Below are positions 1-13,500 of a stretch of DNA of 64,000 nt, piece by piece. A program made the translations under genes and the position numbers. The stretch lies in NCBI GenBank assembly GCA_037043235.1, contig JAWRVZ010000135.1:1599501-1663500 (forward strand), in the 5' to 3' direction. The number at the start of each line of letters is the position of its first letter. Position 1 is the stretch's first letter. The DNA comes from Rhodeus uyekii. Its lineage: Eukaryota > Chordata > Actinopteri > Cypriniformes > Acheilognathidae. Below the pieces are notes generated by a model. The model saw nothing but the letters and a program-made list of their open reading frames with translations, had not been told where the DNA came from and ran no database searches.

Positions 1-44
1 CTCTGAAATGCCTCTCTTTGTGCAAGAAAGCAATACAAATGAAA

Positions 45-113
45 TGACATAAGGGTGAGTAAATGATGGCAGAATTTGAAATTTTGACTGAACTGTTCCT
101 TTTAGGATGAAAG
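45..113 (-). repeat. End of an 'agttcaccca'-family dispersed repeat
   Basis: The stretch reading 'gggtgagtaaatgatggcag' is the reverse complement of the head of the repeat found again near 1,551, 6,128 and 17,262. It lies at the window edge, so its other end is not visible. Family membership comes from within-window similarity; the family name is not assigned. Confidence 0.6.
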
Positions 114-1550
114 GGATTGAAAAACTGTATCTTTTAAGTTCAACTGAGTTCATTTAAAAACCTTACAAAGGAAGTCTGAATCTCTCTGTTGCTGTCTTCG
201 CACTCTTTTAGATATTTTGTTCCCCTTTTATTTTCAGATGACACAGAAAAACACAAGTGTTCTTCTTTTCAAAACCAGTTTCATTTGTTTCATCATTTTT
301 ATCTCTTACAGTCTATCTGAATTACCTTCCACAGTCTATAAATCGCAATTCCTTTCTGAAAGAAAAAAAAAGAAAAATTCCTTTCTCTCCTTTTCAAACT
401 GTATTTGAATCATCTCTTTTTCCACCTTTAGAAATTTTGAAATTCAACATAAAAATGAAAAACAAAAGACAGACCTTGTATTTGCTTTAAATAGACCCTA
501 ACCACAGACACACACAAAATGCACACAGTGAGTTTTAATGATGTGTCCGGTTCTATTAGCTGTGCTGCCATCTAACTATTCAATGAGTTCATTATTCACC
601 CTCCTGTGACTCTGGGGCCTTTTATCCCCCTGCATTTCTCTGCATGTCAACCCCTCCACACCTCCTGACTGACCCCACAGGGATTTTTAATGAAGATCGC
701 TGCAGCGGACTCTCACTTCTGATCTGTTTCAAATGGGATGAAGTTAAGTTAAAGTTGAGTTCTATCATTTAAACAGAGGACAGTTGTGGTTTAGCCGCTG
801 TGTGTGAAGGTAATCTTCATTCTCGGCTGGCTGAAACGTGGGCTTCCCGTCGGGATCACAGCAGCAAACTCTCTGTGGTGGAGAGAGGTGTGGTGGCGTG
901 CTGAGGATAAATATAAACTCACACATTTGTACGAGAATCCTGCTTCCACATCACCCATCTCCCTCTGTAATCAGGAGCCCGCAGTCACACGTTTGATGAG
1001 CTGCTCATTCATCCCGCTTGTGCCGACAGGTAAAAGCCGAAGCGACCGTGGAATGTGCTTACGGTCTGTCTGGGGCCACGGATCAAAGGGGCCGCTAAAG
1101 GGATCCCTGGATCAGAGCCGAAATGCGGAAGCCAATAACTGTGGGATTAAGATAAAAATCTGCCTTTCACTGGATTTTATCTCTTTAATTTTTCCTTTCA
1201 TTTTATTCTTTAACCCCCTCTCTTTATTCCTCTTTCACTTCTTTTCTATTCCTAAATTAATGCAGTCTCTTTCTTTTTTGTGGTGTTTTTTGAAAAGGCA
1301 GTGTAGGACTGCAGATTCTCTCAGGCTGATAATGCGCATAGTTAAAGTGGCTCATTAAACCCATTTTTCATACAGAAATCACTACGTAGCTCCAAGTCTG
1401 CAGTCAGCACTTTCCTTCCCCCACCCATCCGATGGGTTGTATAAGCGTCTGATAAAAATAGTGCCGTTGAATCAAACTGCACATCATGTCATCAAACTGT
1501 TTTGACTCCTTCTGCTTTTGCTGCTTCTTGTTTATTAAATCTCTTCTTAA
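114..1550. other. No gene recognised
   Basis: Only short open frames occur here. The longest runs from 804 to 1358 and ends in low-complexity Phe/Leu/Ser residues from a T-rich tract. I see no splice-consistent exon chain and no recognisable domain. Confidence 0.4.
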
Positions 1551-1670
1551 AGGAATAGTTCACCCAAAACTCACCTTGATGTTCCAAACCTGTATGACTT
1601 TGCTTTGTGGAAAACAAAACAAAAAACACAAATCTTTTCCATGATATTATGGGAGATTTAAAACTTCAAA
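1551..1670 (+). repeat. 'agttcaccca'-family dispersed repeat copy
   Basis: It contains 'ggaatagttcacccaaaact' followed by 'ttccaaacctgtatgac', the two hallmarks shared with the copies at 6,128, 44,003 and 58,386. The copy is diverged and truncated. Such repeats are widespread in cyprinid genomes. Confidence 0.65.
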
Positions 1671-2654
1671 GACACCATAAAAGTAAAATAAAAGTGGTTC
1701 AAATGACTTGAATCTAGTGAAAGAGAAGCAGACTCCAATTAAATGTACTGTAAACATTGGCATTGGCTCTTACTTGTCAGTTACATGAAGAAGATTAATT
1801 AGATTAGTGTAATTTGAATCAGAATAAGAGTAAAACTAGTTCTTAAGACATGGTCTTATAGTAACTATGTTGATGCTTTTGGCAACTGGAGAACAAGCAG
1901 TAAGGGTGGACACAGCAACATTTTCAAATTTCACTTATTATATGGTAGGTCCAAAACAAAGATCCTAGTCAGCAAACACAGAGATAAGTGTGTGTATTTA
2001 TATGTGAGAGAGAAACTTTCTCTCTCTGACAATGATGTGGTGTGGCACTGAAAGCCTGCAGCAGTTTTCTGGCCAGCAGTTACATCCTGCAGCTTCACAC
2101 TGGCTTAGACAAGCAGAACAACGCTAAGAGCTCACACAGACACACACTTGTACACAAATATAGAGGAGGAAGGCAAAAGAGAGCACTCAACAAAGTAACC
2201 ACATTTAAGGATTAGAGGACGTGGGCAAAACCGCTCCACAGAGAAACTCTGGAACAGCCAGACAGCAAAGTAGAAACAAAACAGACAGCTGTTTCCAAAA
2301 AAACCTTAAAAAAAAACCTGTCAAAAGCTCTCAATTACATCAAACCAGTCTGAGCTCATCACAGATTTTACTCCACTCGACTCAATTTAAAAGATGCAAT
2401 TAAACAAAACTTTAAATCATTCATATCGAGAAACCAATTAACCTGTGATGAGGCACATGATATGTGTTTTCTACTAACTCATATGTCATCCCAAATACAT
2501 ATGATTTTATTTTTGTCATGAAAAATACAAAAGGAGAAATGTAGCTGTACATAAAATGAAAGCATACTTTAATCAGGATCTCTCATTCTTTTAAAAAAAT
2601 ACCATAAAACACCCATACAACATATAGACCATAAAATGTGCATCCAGTATTCAC

Positions 2655-2860
2655 ACAATTGTATACTCCTGTTCAAAAGTTTAGCTTCAGTAATTTTTTT
2701 CTTTTATTCAGGAAAGACGCATTAAATGGATGCAAAAGTTTAAGACTTTATAACACTGATAATTGTCTTGAGCAGTAAATCAGCATATTAGAATCATTTC
2801 TGAAGGACCATGTGACACTGAAGACTGGAGTATAGAAGACAGCATGTCATTGTATTTACA
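2655..2860 (-). repeat. Second dispersed repeat family, copy 1
   Basis: This copy carries 'agcatattagaatcatttct' followed by an 'accatgtgacactgaagact' segment. The same module recurs at 49,590-49,880 on the same strand and at 62,562-62,690 on the opposite strand. It is a common cyprinid interspersed repeat; no coding capacity is seen. Confidence 0.55.
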
Positions 2861-4075
2861 AAGTTTTTTGTTTTTTATCAAATAAAAAAAGCCCTGATTA
2901 GCATAAAATACTTTTTTCAAAAATATAGCTCTGGTGCATATTAAGTGTCTGTTCACACCAGAACCATAACTATGATGATTATACAACTATATAAGCTTTC
3001 GCACCACTGGATAATAATGTTGTTTTTCTCTAAGCGCATACTTCGCTTATATTCAGTTGTCAGATTCAGAGATAAAGAAATAATTGGCAGACCCCTGCTG
3101 TATTACTGCAGACCTCCTGTTGACAACCCCTGGATTTAATTTCATTTCATGAGCTATAATATTTTTTGTTTTTTATTTCACCAACATTTCCGTTAACCCA
3201 CATCCTTTATGCTGCAATTTACTTTTACCTTTTTTATTATCCTCTTCTCGCTTTTAAATTCTCAGAATCTCTGAATTCCCTTTCCCTATTGATCACATGC
3301 AGGTCTAATAAACCCAATTTGTAGCGCCTGAAGCTTGGGTCTTTCTCCCTTGTGTATCTGCCATCATCTGGTCAGCATTAAAGCTGCACCGACCTGCTGG
3401 GTTCACCCAACATTTGCCCGATCGCTGGAACTGACCTCCACTCACATGCAACTTTCACATGTGTAAGCAGCAGGCACACGTGTACAGTACAGAAACACAC
3501 ATGGGCACATTGGTCAAGGTGACAGCATGTACAAGTGTATTGTGTGCACACCAGAGAGCATGTAGCAGGTGTTTTTTTATGTGTATGCGGCAGAATTCAC
3601 CCAGAAGTTTAAAGCTGATATGGACTAGTTCTGTCCCTGTATGGCAGTCACGTGCCAAGACCTATTGACAATGTGGCCAGTATCTTGAATTGTGCAGATC
3701 AATAGGTTATCTTTGCCGCAGCATTGTTAACTAAATCAAATTACTTGAGCTGTAATAGAAAAACAAAAGCTGTAGCTTCCAAAAGGAAAGATTTTAATTC
3801 ACTTCACTTCACTTCACTGTGTGTGTGTGCGTGTAAGATTATGTCTGTGGGACCCTCTTCTTCTTTACAGCAGGACTGCATAGCGCTTTAGAGTCTCTTC
3901 CTCTCCGAATACATGAATAAAAAATAACTGCATAAACAAGGGTAAAAATCTGGCAGTGTACAAGTATATGGATATCCATCTTATGTAACATGAATTAAAA
4001 TCAGAGCTTTCACCCTTTGTGAGGGTGAGTGGTGTTTGAACGCATTGGTGACGACTGTACTTGTGTGCTTATCCC

Positions 4076-6126
<2,051 letters not shown>

Positions 6127-6260
6127 AAGGGGGTAGTTCACCCAAAAATGGAAATTCTGTCATCATTTAACACCCTTTTAGTAGTTCCAAACTTGTATGA
6201 ATTTCTTTCTTTCGTTGAACACAAAAGAGGATGTTTTGAAAAAAACAACTATGGAAGTCA
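6127..6260 (+). repeat. 'agttcaccca'-family dispersed repeat copy
   Basis: This is the best preserved copy in the window: 'gtagttcacccaaaaatgga', 'attctgtcatcattta' and 'ttccaaacttgtatga' appear in order. It is followed by diverged 'gttgaacacaaaagaggatg' sequence typical of the family body. Confidence 0.7.
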
Positions 6261-6521
6261 ATGAGGCCCAACAACTATTTAACTACTTAAAACTTACTTA
6301 ATGTTCTTCAAAATATATTATTTTTTTTATGTTAAAACAACTTGAAACAACTTGACTCCAAGTAAATAATGACAGATTTTTCAACAATCCCTTTAAGACA
6401 AACTGTCAAATCTTTTATTTAAACATAAATCTTTCTCCCAAACTAATATTGTCTCTTGAGGCATGATGGAACACAATTCCACTGACAGGTACATTTTCTG
6501 TCCACATAGAAACTGGGAATT

Positions 6522-6600
6522 TACATTAATTGTCGTTTATTCAGTCGGCTGATGCCTTTATATAAAGTGACTTAATAAAAATTAGAATAATACAAGCAGA
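6522..6600 (-). repeat. SINE/L2-type tail fragment
   Basis: The sequence 'tcagtcggctgatgccttta' with 'taaagtgact' resembles the reverse complement of the 3' tail seen in the SINE at 34,578-34,714 (a 'gtcgctttggataaatgcgt' type tail). Only the tail is present, as expected from 5' truncation. Confidence 0.45.
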
Positions 6601-9339
6601 AGGGAGAGATAATGCAAGCCACAGAGAGAATATGAAACAAGTATCGCTAACATACCTAATTTACATGAGGTACTAGAACAGAGCAACTGCACAATGTTGG
6701 ATAGTAAAGTGTACACTACTCCACAAATCTATCTTTGGTTTTTATTTTTATTTTTGGAAGACTGCAATGGATTTTGCTGTTCAGGTGAAGGTTTGGAATT
6801 AATTTGAGCACTGAGGAACAGTGAATGTGAAGGTTTAAGAAAGTGACCTTGTACCACACTACAGTATAACCGAGCCACAATACATCATTCATGTTATCAT
6901 CCACAGGGGACTGGAGAGATCATAAGTGTTTAGGTAATAGAGTTCAGAGCTATAGGCTGTCCTGTATGCAACTATCAAAGTTTTCAGTTTCATAATTTTG
7001 TGCCTGTTATAGACAAAATGTAAGACTTCCAACTTTGAAATAATTTAAGTTTAATGAAGAAGTTTAATGCAGGTACATTTCTCTTTAAATTCAACTGCAG
7101 TAAAGTTTAGTCCTGTATGTCGCTCAAACACACCTGGTTGTAATTTTCAAGTGAACCCAAAGACACTGATTAGCTGATTCAGGCATGTTTGATTACTGCT
7201 GGAATTATACGCTGCAGGAAGGATAGATCTCCACAGGAGCAGAACTGTGCGCCTCTGCTGTGAACTCAGTCATTAACAAAATAACAAAAATGAAAGATAT
7301 AAATAAAAAAGATTAGAAAGACAGATAGAGGACGAATGGGAATGATAAACAGAATCTCTGTTGCTCTGGATTGAATACAGATAGATTCTACACTCCACCC
7401 ACTCGTTCACAATCCCCAGAATACTGAGCACTCAGCGTCTGGTCTCAGTACTATTCAGACTCTCTTTGCTACCAATGCCCAGAGAAATCTCCAAACAACA
7501 CTTCATCCAAACATCCAAGCTACTTTCAAGTCTCCAGCGATCTCCTAGTCCTCTCCAAGTTCCTCAGAATCAGATAAGCTATACTCAAGTTCAGTATCAC
7601 TGCTCAGCACTTTCGCCAGTCACTGTTCCTCGTGTTCTGTTCTCAATAAGCATCATCCTGTTTGTACTCGTGTCTGTGTCTGTGATTCATGATGACAATT
7701 ATACAATTTACAAGAAAACACTGTTTCAGTCTTTCTACTTCAGAATTACATTTTTAATGCAGCTGCTACTTGCCATCGATATGTGCTTACTTGTGAAATT
7801 CAAACAGTTTCCAAATTGTTGTCATTCAATGTGAGAAAAGCAGATTTGGAAGAGTGTCGTGAAATAGAGAGGGCTGCGGCTTAATACTGTTGTGTTTTCA
7901 GAGCCACCATCCTTCAGCCAAGCAGAAATGATCACAGGAGCAATTGATTGACAGGAACTTTCAGAGAGATGCCTGTGCACACTAATGGAGAGATCTGGAA
8001 TGCAGCAGTGAGGAAATTTGAACAAATAAAAATTATTTATAGCCATCAAAAGTCATATTATGACATTAAAGGAGACAAGCCCATTTAGTTTGAGTTAATT
8101 AAGTATTCTGGGCCAAACACAAGCTTGTAAATGTACATTACGGCCCACTGCGTCACTGCAGAGAAAACAAAAATAAATCAAACATCAGGCCATCAGCTTG
8201 GAAATGGGTTTGGAAAGTTTGGAAAAAGCTGAGAAGCCATCAATGCAGGTACAGTAATGTTCAAAACGAGAACAAGAGTTGGCAGAAGGGTTATATAGGT
8301 GGAGAGAAGGAGAAGACTTGTTTGGTTTTAGAGTGGCAGTCAGGGCACGCTGACATTTCCTTTAGATGTGGACTTTTTCAGAAGGCCCGCAGGGGAGACG
8401 GGATTGCCCGCGACGACCGCCAACGAAGAGGGCAAAGCTGAACACTGACACTAACACCAGGAGACAGAGCAGGCGACGTGACGTAACCTATTACACTTTA
8501 ATACCTGTCTAAAACAATTTCCCTCTCTATCACACACACTCTCACACTTCAAGCCACAAGCTCAGATCATAGACTCCCTCTGTCTCCTTTGTACATGCAC
8601 GCGTATACTCGCGGAAAAAAACCCAGACTGCGACACAAATGCCCCGGCTTTCACAGATTCATGAATACACACACGCAGACAAATTCTCTGCTGTCACAGA
8701 CCCCAAATATGCCATGTCAGATCTCTCAGAGTGGGTGTGTTACACAGGGCAGAGTGTGTGTTGCACAGAGCTGGCTTGACCCACACATGAGTGTTCAGCT
8801 GTGCACAGAGAGCCCTGGAGGATTATTGTACATAGGCAGGGATGAGGTTCTGTACGTGCCTCTGTAATACATGCTGGGTAATCAATATTGCATAGGTATA
8901 AAGCTGTGCGTACTAAATAATGAGATATTTGTAAGCTAGGGCTAGTATGAATGTTATTGAACATAATACATATCTAATGACACCAAACATGAATATCACC
9001 CTGACTCAATAATAATCCACTTGTTTTCTGCCTCCTTTTTAACAAAATAGTCAAAAATAATCTGCAATATTATGCTTTATGGGTAAAATTCAATTGTCAA
9101 GGATCAAATATCATGACAATTATTAGTAGGCTACTGACTAAAATTATTAAAAATAATAATTACACATTATATTATTATATTTTGTATTTGAGCTATAATT
9201 TACTACAAGCATTAATTAAATGATAATTAATCAACTTATCAAACATAATGTTAATAAATAAGCTAATAAATAAATTCACATTTAGATTATTGTGAATATA
9301 AAAGGTATCTGGCACGTGGTTTCTGGGTGGTTGTATAAA
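6601..9339. other. No gene recognised
   Basis: AT-rich noncoding DNA with scattered short open frames such as 7466-7834 and 8589-8867. None of these shows a recognisable domain, and no flanking splice pattern was found. Confidence 0.4.
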
Positions 9340-9565
9340 AACATGTGAAGATGAAGATCAGGGCAAAAAGGCAATATTTAATAAATCCATAGGATAATCA
9401 GAGGAACACACAACACCCTGAACTGAAATAGAACCCAATTTATATATACAGGTGATAATGACGAACATAATTAGTGTCTGGGACAACAAATGAGTGAAGA
9501 AGGCACAACTACACAATAAGTCCAAACAAACATGATTCTCATTAACATTACTATGAAGGGAAAAC
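9340..9565 (-). repeat. Probable decayed LTR fragment
   Basis: Read on the minus strand, this segment begins near 'tgtttggacttattgtgtag' and then has a TATA-like 'tatatataaatt'. A GTGTTGTGTGTTCC stretch and an ATTAAATATT run follow, the order expected of a promoter-bearing LTR. No target duplication or partner LTR was found, so the assignment is tentative. Confidence 0.3.
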
Positions 9566-10161
9566 ATATTGGTATATTAATTGAAAAGTATTCATACATG
9601 GTAGCATTCATCGTGTTGCCTTGACTGCTAAATAATTGTGCTATTTATGTAAACTTCATGGTAACACTTCACTTAAAGACATTATATAAAAAGTGTTTTA
9701 GGCCAGATTTTGCAGACATCAGCATATTTACACAACATATGCTTTGTTTTATTGGCTACAGTACTACTCAATAATGGTTATGCAAATGAACCCTAGGAGT
9801 TGAATTGTGTATTTGCTCCTAGAGAATCAGCACTCATGTTGAGTATCTGTTAATAAATCCTCATGTTAAAAGTGAACTCTGCGTGCACCCACAGCCTCCT
9901 TGTACACTTCATCATTGAAACGTAAATATAACAGTATGCATCTTGAACAAAAGAAAATGTAAAAAAAAATATGTATCTTGATACAAAAGAATGGCACTGA
10001 CATATTTTAAGTTCAGTTTCAAACAACACAAACATATCTGGGACTAGGTTCATCTGTGAAACTGGGGATTAATGTGTTAATTATGCCTTTTAATCGTGCA
10101 TAAATTCACCTTATTCTGCATTGTATGGTGTCATGAATAATTATAACCACAGGTACAATAC

Positions 10162-10166
10162 ATTAA
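10162..10166 (+). repeat. Target-site duplication, left copy (ATTAA)
   Basis: The five bases before the 5' LTR are ATTAA, and the same five follow the 3' LTR at 15,245-15,249. A perfect 5-bp duplication is the expected product of a gypsy-type integrase and shows that the element ends are complete. Confidence 0.93.
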
Positions 10167-10577
10167 TGTCACGGATCCAGCCACACCCCTCGCACCAGAC
10201 TCATTCACTTCTCACTCACGATCCCAATCACCAGAATACTGAACACCTGCACCTGCCTAGTCAGCATTCCTTAAATACAAGCTTCACCCTGCAAATCACT
10301 GTCCGGTCTCGTCACTGACTGCCAGACTCTCATGCCAGCGACAACCCGTGTTGACGCCGTCATTACCGACCCCGATTGTCCAGGATCTCCTTCCGTGAAC
10401 CTTCAGGCATTCTTCCCGTGATCTCCAGCCCAGTATTGTCCACTTCCCATCAGATAAGCCTCTCTGCCGCTACCAGTTCTTCTCTACACCTTCAGTCACC
10501 AGCTACTTGCTCTGAGTTTGCTTTGTTCAATAAACATCATCACCACTCACGTCTGTGTCCGATTGTTTATCATGACA
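10167..10577 (+). repeat. 5' LTR of the chromovirus
   Basis: 411 bp, beginning TGTCACGG and ending ATGACA. It matches the 3' LTR at 14,834-15,244 at every position I compared. It contains a TATA-like TTAAATAC (10,271-10,278), a likely RNA start near 10,300 and AATAAA at 10,529-10,534, giving U3, R and U5 of roughly 133, 250 and 25 bp. The split is an estimate. Confidence 0.95.
10271..10309 (+). promoter_or_regulatory. LTR core promoter and predicted RNA 5' end
   Basis: TTAAATAC at 10,271-10,278 lies about 25-30 bp before GTCCGGTCT at 10,301-10,309. The latter is exactly complementary to AGACCGGAC at 10,580-10,588, next to the LTR end. If transcription starts near 10,300, the first bases of the RNA can pair with that site. 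The start position is inferred. Confidence 0.6.
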
Positions 10578-13500
10578 GAAGACCGGACCACCCAGCAGAC
10601 CCAGGCGGTAACTGGCGAAGCATCCGCCGCGGAGAGTAATCCACTTCTCGATGTCATGCAGGCTTTCCACCATGTCCTTCAAAACTTTGCCTCTACATCT
10701 GCCTCACCCAGTCCCATGGCCCGGCCAGCGCCCTTCAGTGGTAAGGCGGAGGAATGCGATGGTTTCCTATTACAATGTAAACTGTATTTCGAAATCAATC
10801 CCCGACAGTTTGAAACTGAACAAGCCAAGATTGCATTCGTCATATCCCTCCTCACCGGCCGCGCGCTTCAGTGGGCGCGCGCGATCTGGAACTCTAACGG
10901 CCCTGTCACGCAATCATTACCTGCATTTCTCCATCATTTCAAGGAAGTTTTCGGCCATGCAGCTGATACTGTATCCACCAACGATCAACTCCTCCGTTTA
11001 CGACAAGGAACCCAGTCAATCCAAGATTATTCCTTGCATTTTCGCACCATAGCGGCCTCTAGTGGCTGGAATGAGGCGGCACTACTGGCTGTTTACCGTC
11101 AAGGACTTCAACCCAACATCCGTGCTCAACTTGCCATTTATGATGACCGTTATGGCCTGGAAAAGTTCATTCAAAAATCCATTCTAGTGTCCCAAAACCT
11201 CACAGTCTGTTCTCCAGAAACCCCGATGTCGCATTCCCCGTCTCCACTGAAAGAGCCTAAACCTCCAGCACCAGAGCCCATGCAGGTCGATCACTACCGC
11301 CTATCACCATCAGAGCGAGAGAGACGTATCCGATTGCACTTGTGTCTATACTGTGGTGGTGAGGGCCATCTCCGAGCTCAATGCCTGACCCGACCACCAC
11401 GCCCAGGGGTGAGTACAATCCACACGGCATCCATAATCCACAAAATGTCTTTAACAAAGGTTTTAGTGACTTCTGCTAATCTCTCTGTTCCAGCCACGGC
11501 GTTGATGGATTCAGGCTCAGCTGGCAATTTCATCTCCACCAACCTTCTGAATAAACTGAAAGCCCACAAAACCCTTCTTGACCACCCCTTTCGTGCTCAT
11601 AACATCCTTGGAGAACCCCTGGGCCGCGGGTACATTCGGTACGTCTCGTCTCCTATCCACCTGCAAATTGGATGGCTCCATCATGAGGAACTCACCTTCC
11701 TGGTGCTGGAGGGATCCACTACTGACATTGTCCTGGGGCGCCCGTGGATGTCCAAACACTCTCCTCTGGTTAACTGGAACTCAGGTGAAGTCTTAAAATG
11801 GAGCCCATTCTGTCTTCAACAATGTCTCTCTACTGTTCAAAGGAACCCTACACCTGCTGACCAACCTGACATGGTAACTGAGATACCACTCGCCTCCACA
11901 TCCATCGAGAGTCCCCATAACCCATCATGTCAAGACATCCCCATTGAATACCGGGCGTTCCAGGACGTGTTCAGCAAACGGCTAGCTACAGAACTTCCAC
12001 CTCACCGGCCATGGGACTGTGCACTCGACCTGCTGCCTGGGGCAACGTTTCCCCGCGGACGCATCTACTCCTTGTCCATCCCGGAGCAACAGGCCATGGA
12101 TGAGTATATAAAGGAGGCTCTACGTCAGAAGTTTATCCGTCCATCTACTTCCCCTGCCGCATCAAGTTTTTTCTTCGTGGGCAAAAAGGACGGAGGCTTG
12201 AGGCCCTGTATTGATTACCGGCACCTAAACTCGCTCACCATCAGGTTCCGATACCCGCTACCCCTGGTCCCCGCTGCTCTGGAACAGCTGCGGGGGGCTC
12301 GCATCTTCACGAAGCTGGACCTACGAAGTGCGTATAATCTAATCCGAATACGTGAAGGAGACGAGTGGAAGACCGCGTTCATCACGCCCTCTGGCCATTA
12401 TGAATACCTCGTCATGCCGTTTGGTCTGTCAAATGCTCCAGCTGTGTTCCAGGGATTCATGAACGAGGTATTCAGAGATTTCCTCAACATCTTTGTTATT
12501 GTCTACCTCGATGACATCCTCGTTTACTCCAAAGACATCTCCGAACACCATCGACACGTCAAGCAGGTCCTAGCTAAGCTTCGAGAACACCATCTCTTCT
12601 TGAAATTAGAGAAGTGCGAGTTCCTCCGCAGCAGCATCCAATTCCTTGGCTATATCATCAACCAGAGCGGCGTCAAGATGGACCAGGGGAAAGTGAAAGC
12701 GGTGCAGAACTGGCCACAACCTACCACAATCAAAGAATTACAGCGTTTCCTGGGATTTGCCAACTTTTACAGGCGGTTCATCCGGAACTTCAGTATAATC
12801 AGTGCACCCTTGACATCATTACTGCAACATGGGCCCAAGTCTCTGTCCTGGACACCTGAAGCCACCAAGGCCTTCCAAACCCTTAAGGCAGCCTTTTGCA
12901 CGGCTCCTACCCTCACTCATCCGGATCCCCAGTTACCGTTCATAGTCGAGGTCGACGCGTCCTGCACCGGGGTAGGAGCCGTGCTGTCACAGCGGCAGGG
13001 TGAGCCTCCAAGACTCCATCCATGTGCCTACTTTTCCAAAAAGCTATCCCCGGCGGAGCGGAACTATGACATTGGGAATCGCGAGTTGCTTGCCATAAAG
13101 TTGGCATTGGAAGAGTGGAGGCATTGGCTGGAGGGGGCTAACCATCCATTCCAGGTGATAACCGATCATCGAAACCTAGAGTACCTGCGGGAAGCAAAAA
13201 GGCTCAATCCACGGCAGGCTCGTTGGGCACTCTTCTTCACGAGGTTTAATTTCACCGTGACGTATAGACCTGGGGACAAGAACCAGAAAGCCGATGCTCT
13301 CTCTCGCCAGTTCACCCCTGACAATAACCCACAACCGCCTGAACCCGTGCTCCCTCCAGCCTTGATTGTTAGTCCCATCCAATGGACAATAGACCACCAG
13401 ATCGCCGAAGCAACTCGCGAAGAACCAGCTCCGCCGGGGGTCCCTGAGGGGCAGCTCTACGTACCATCTCGACTCCGCCTGCCCCTCATGGATCAAGTTC

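Noticed and set aside
804..1358. 184-codon open frame
   Set aside because: No domain, mixed composition with a T-rich Phe/Leu tail, no start context or splice support.
8589..8867. 92-codon open frame
   Set aside because: No recognised similarity or exon structure; chance open frame in a GC-richer patch.
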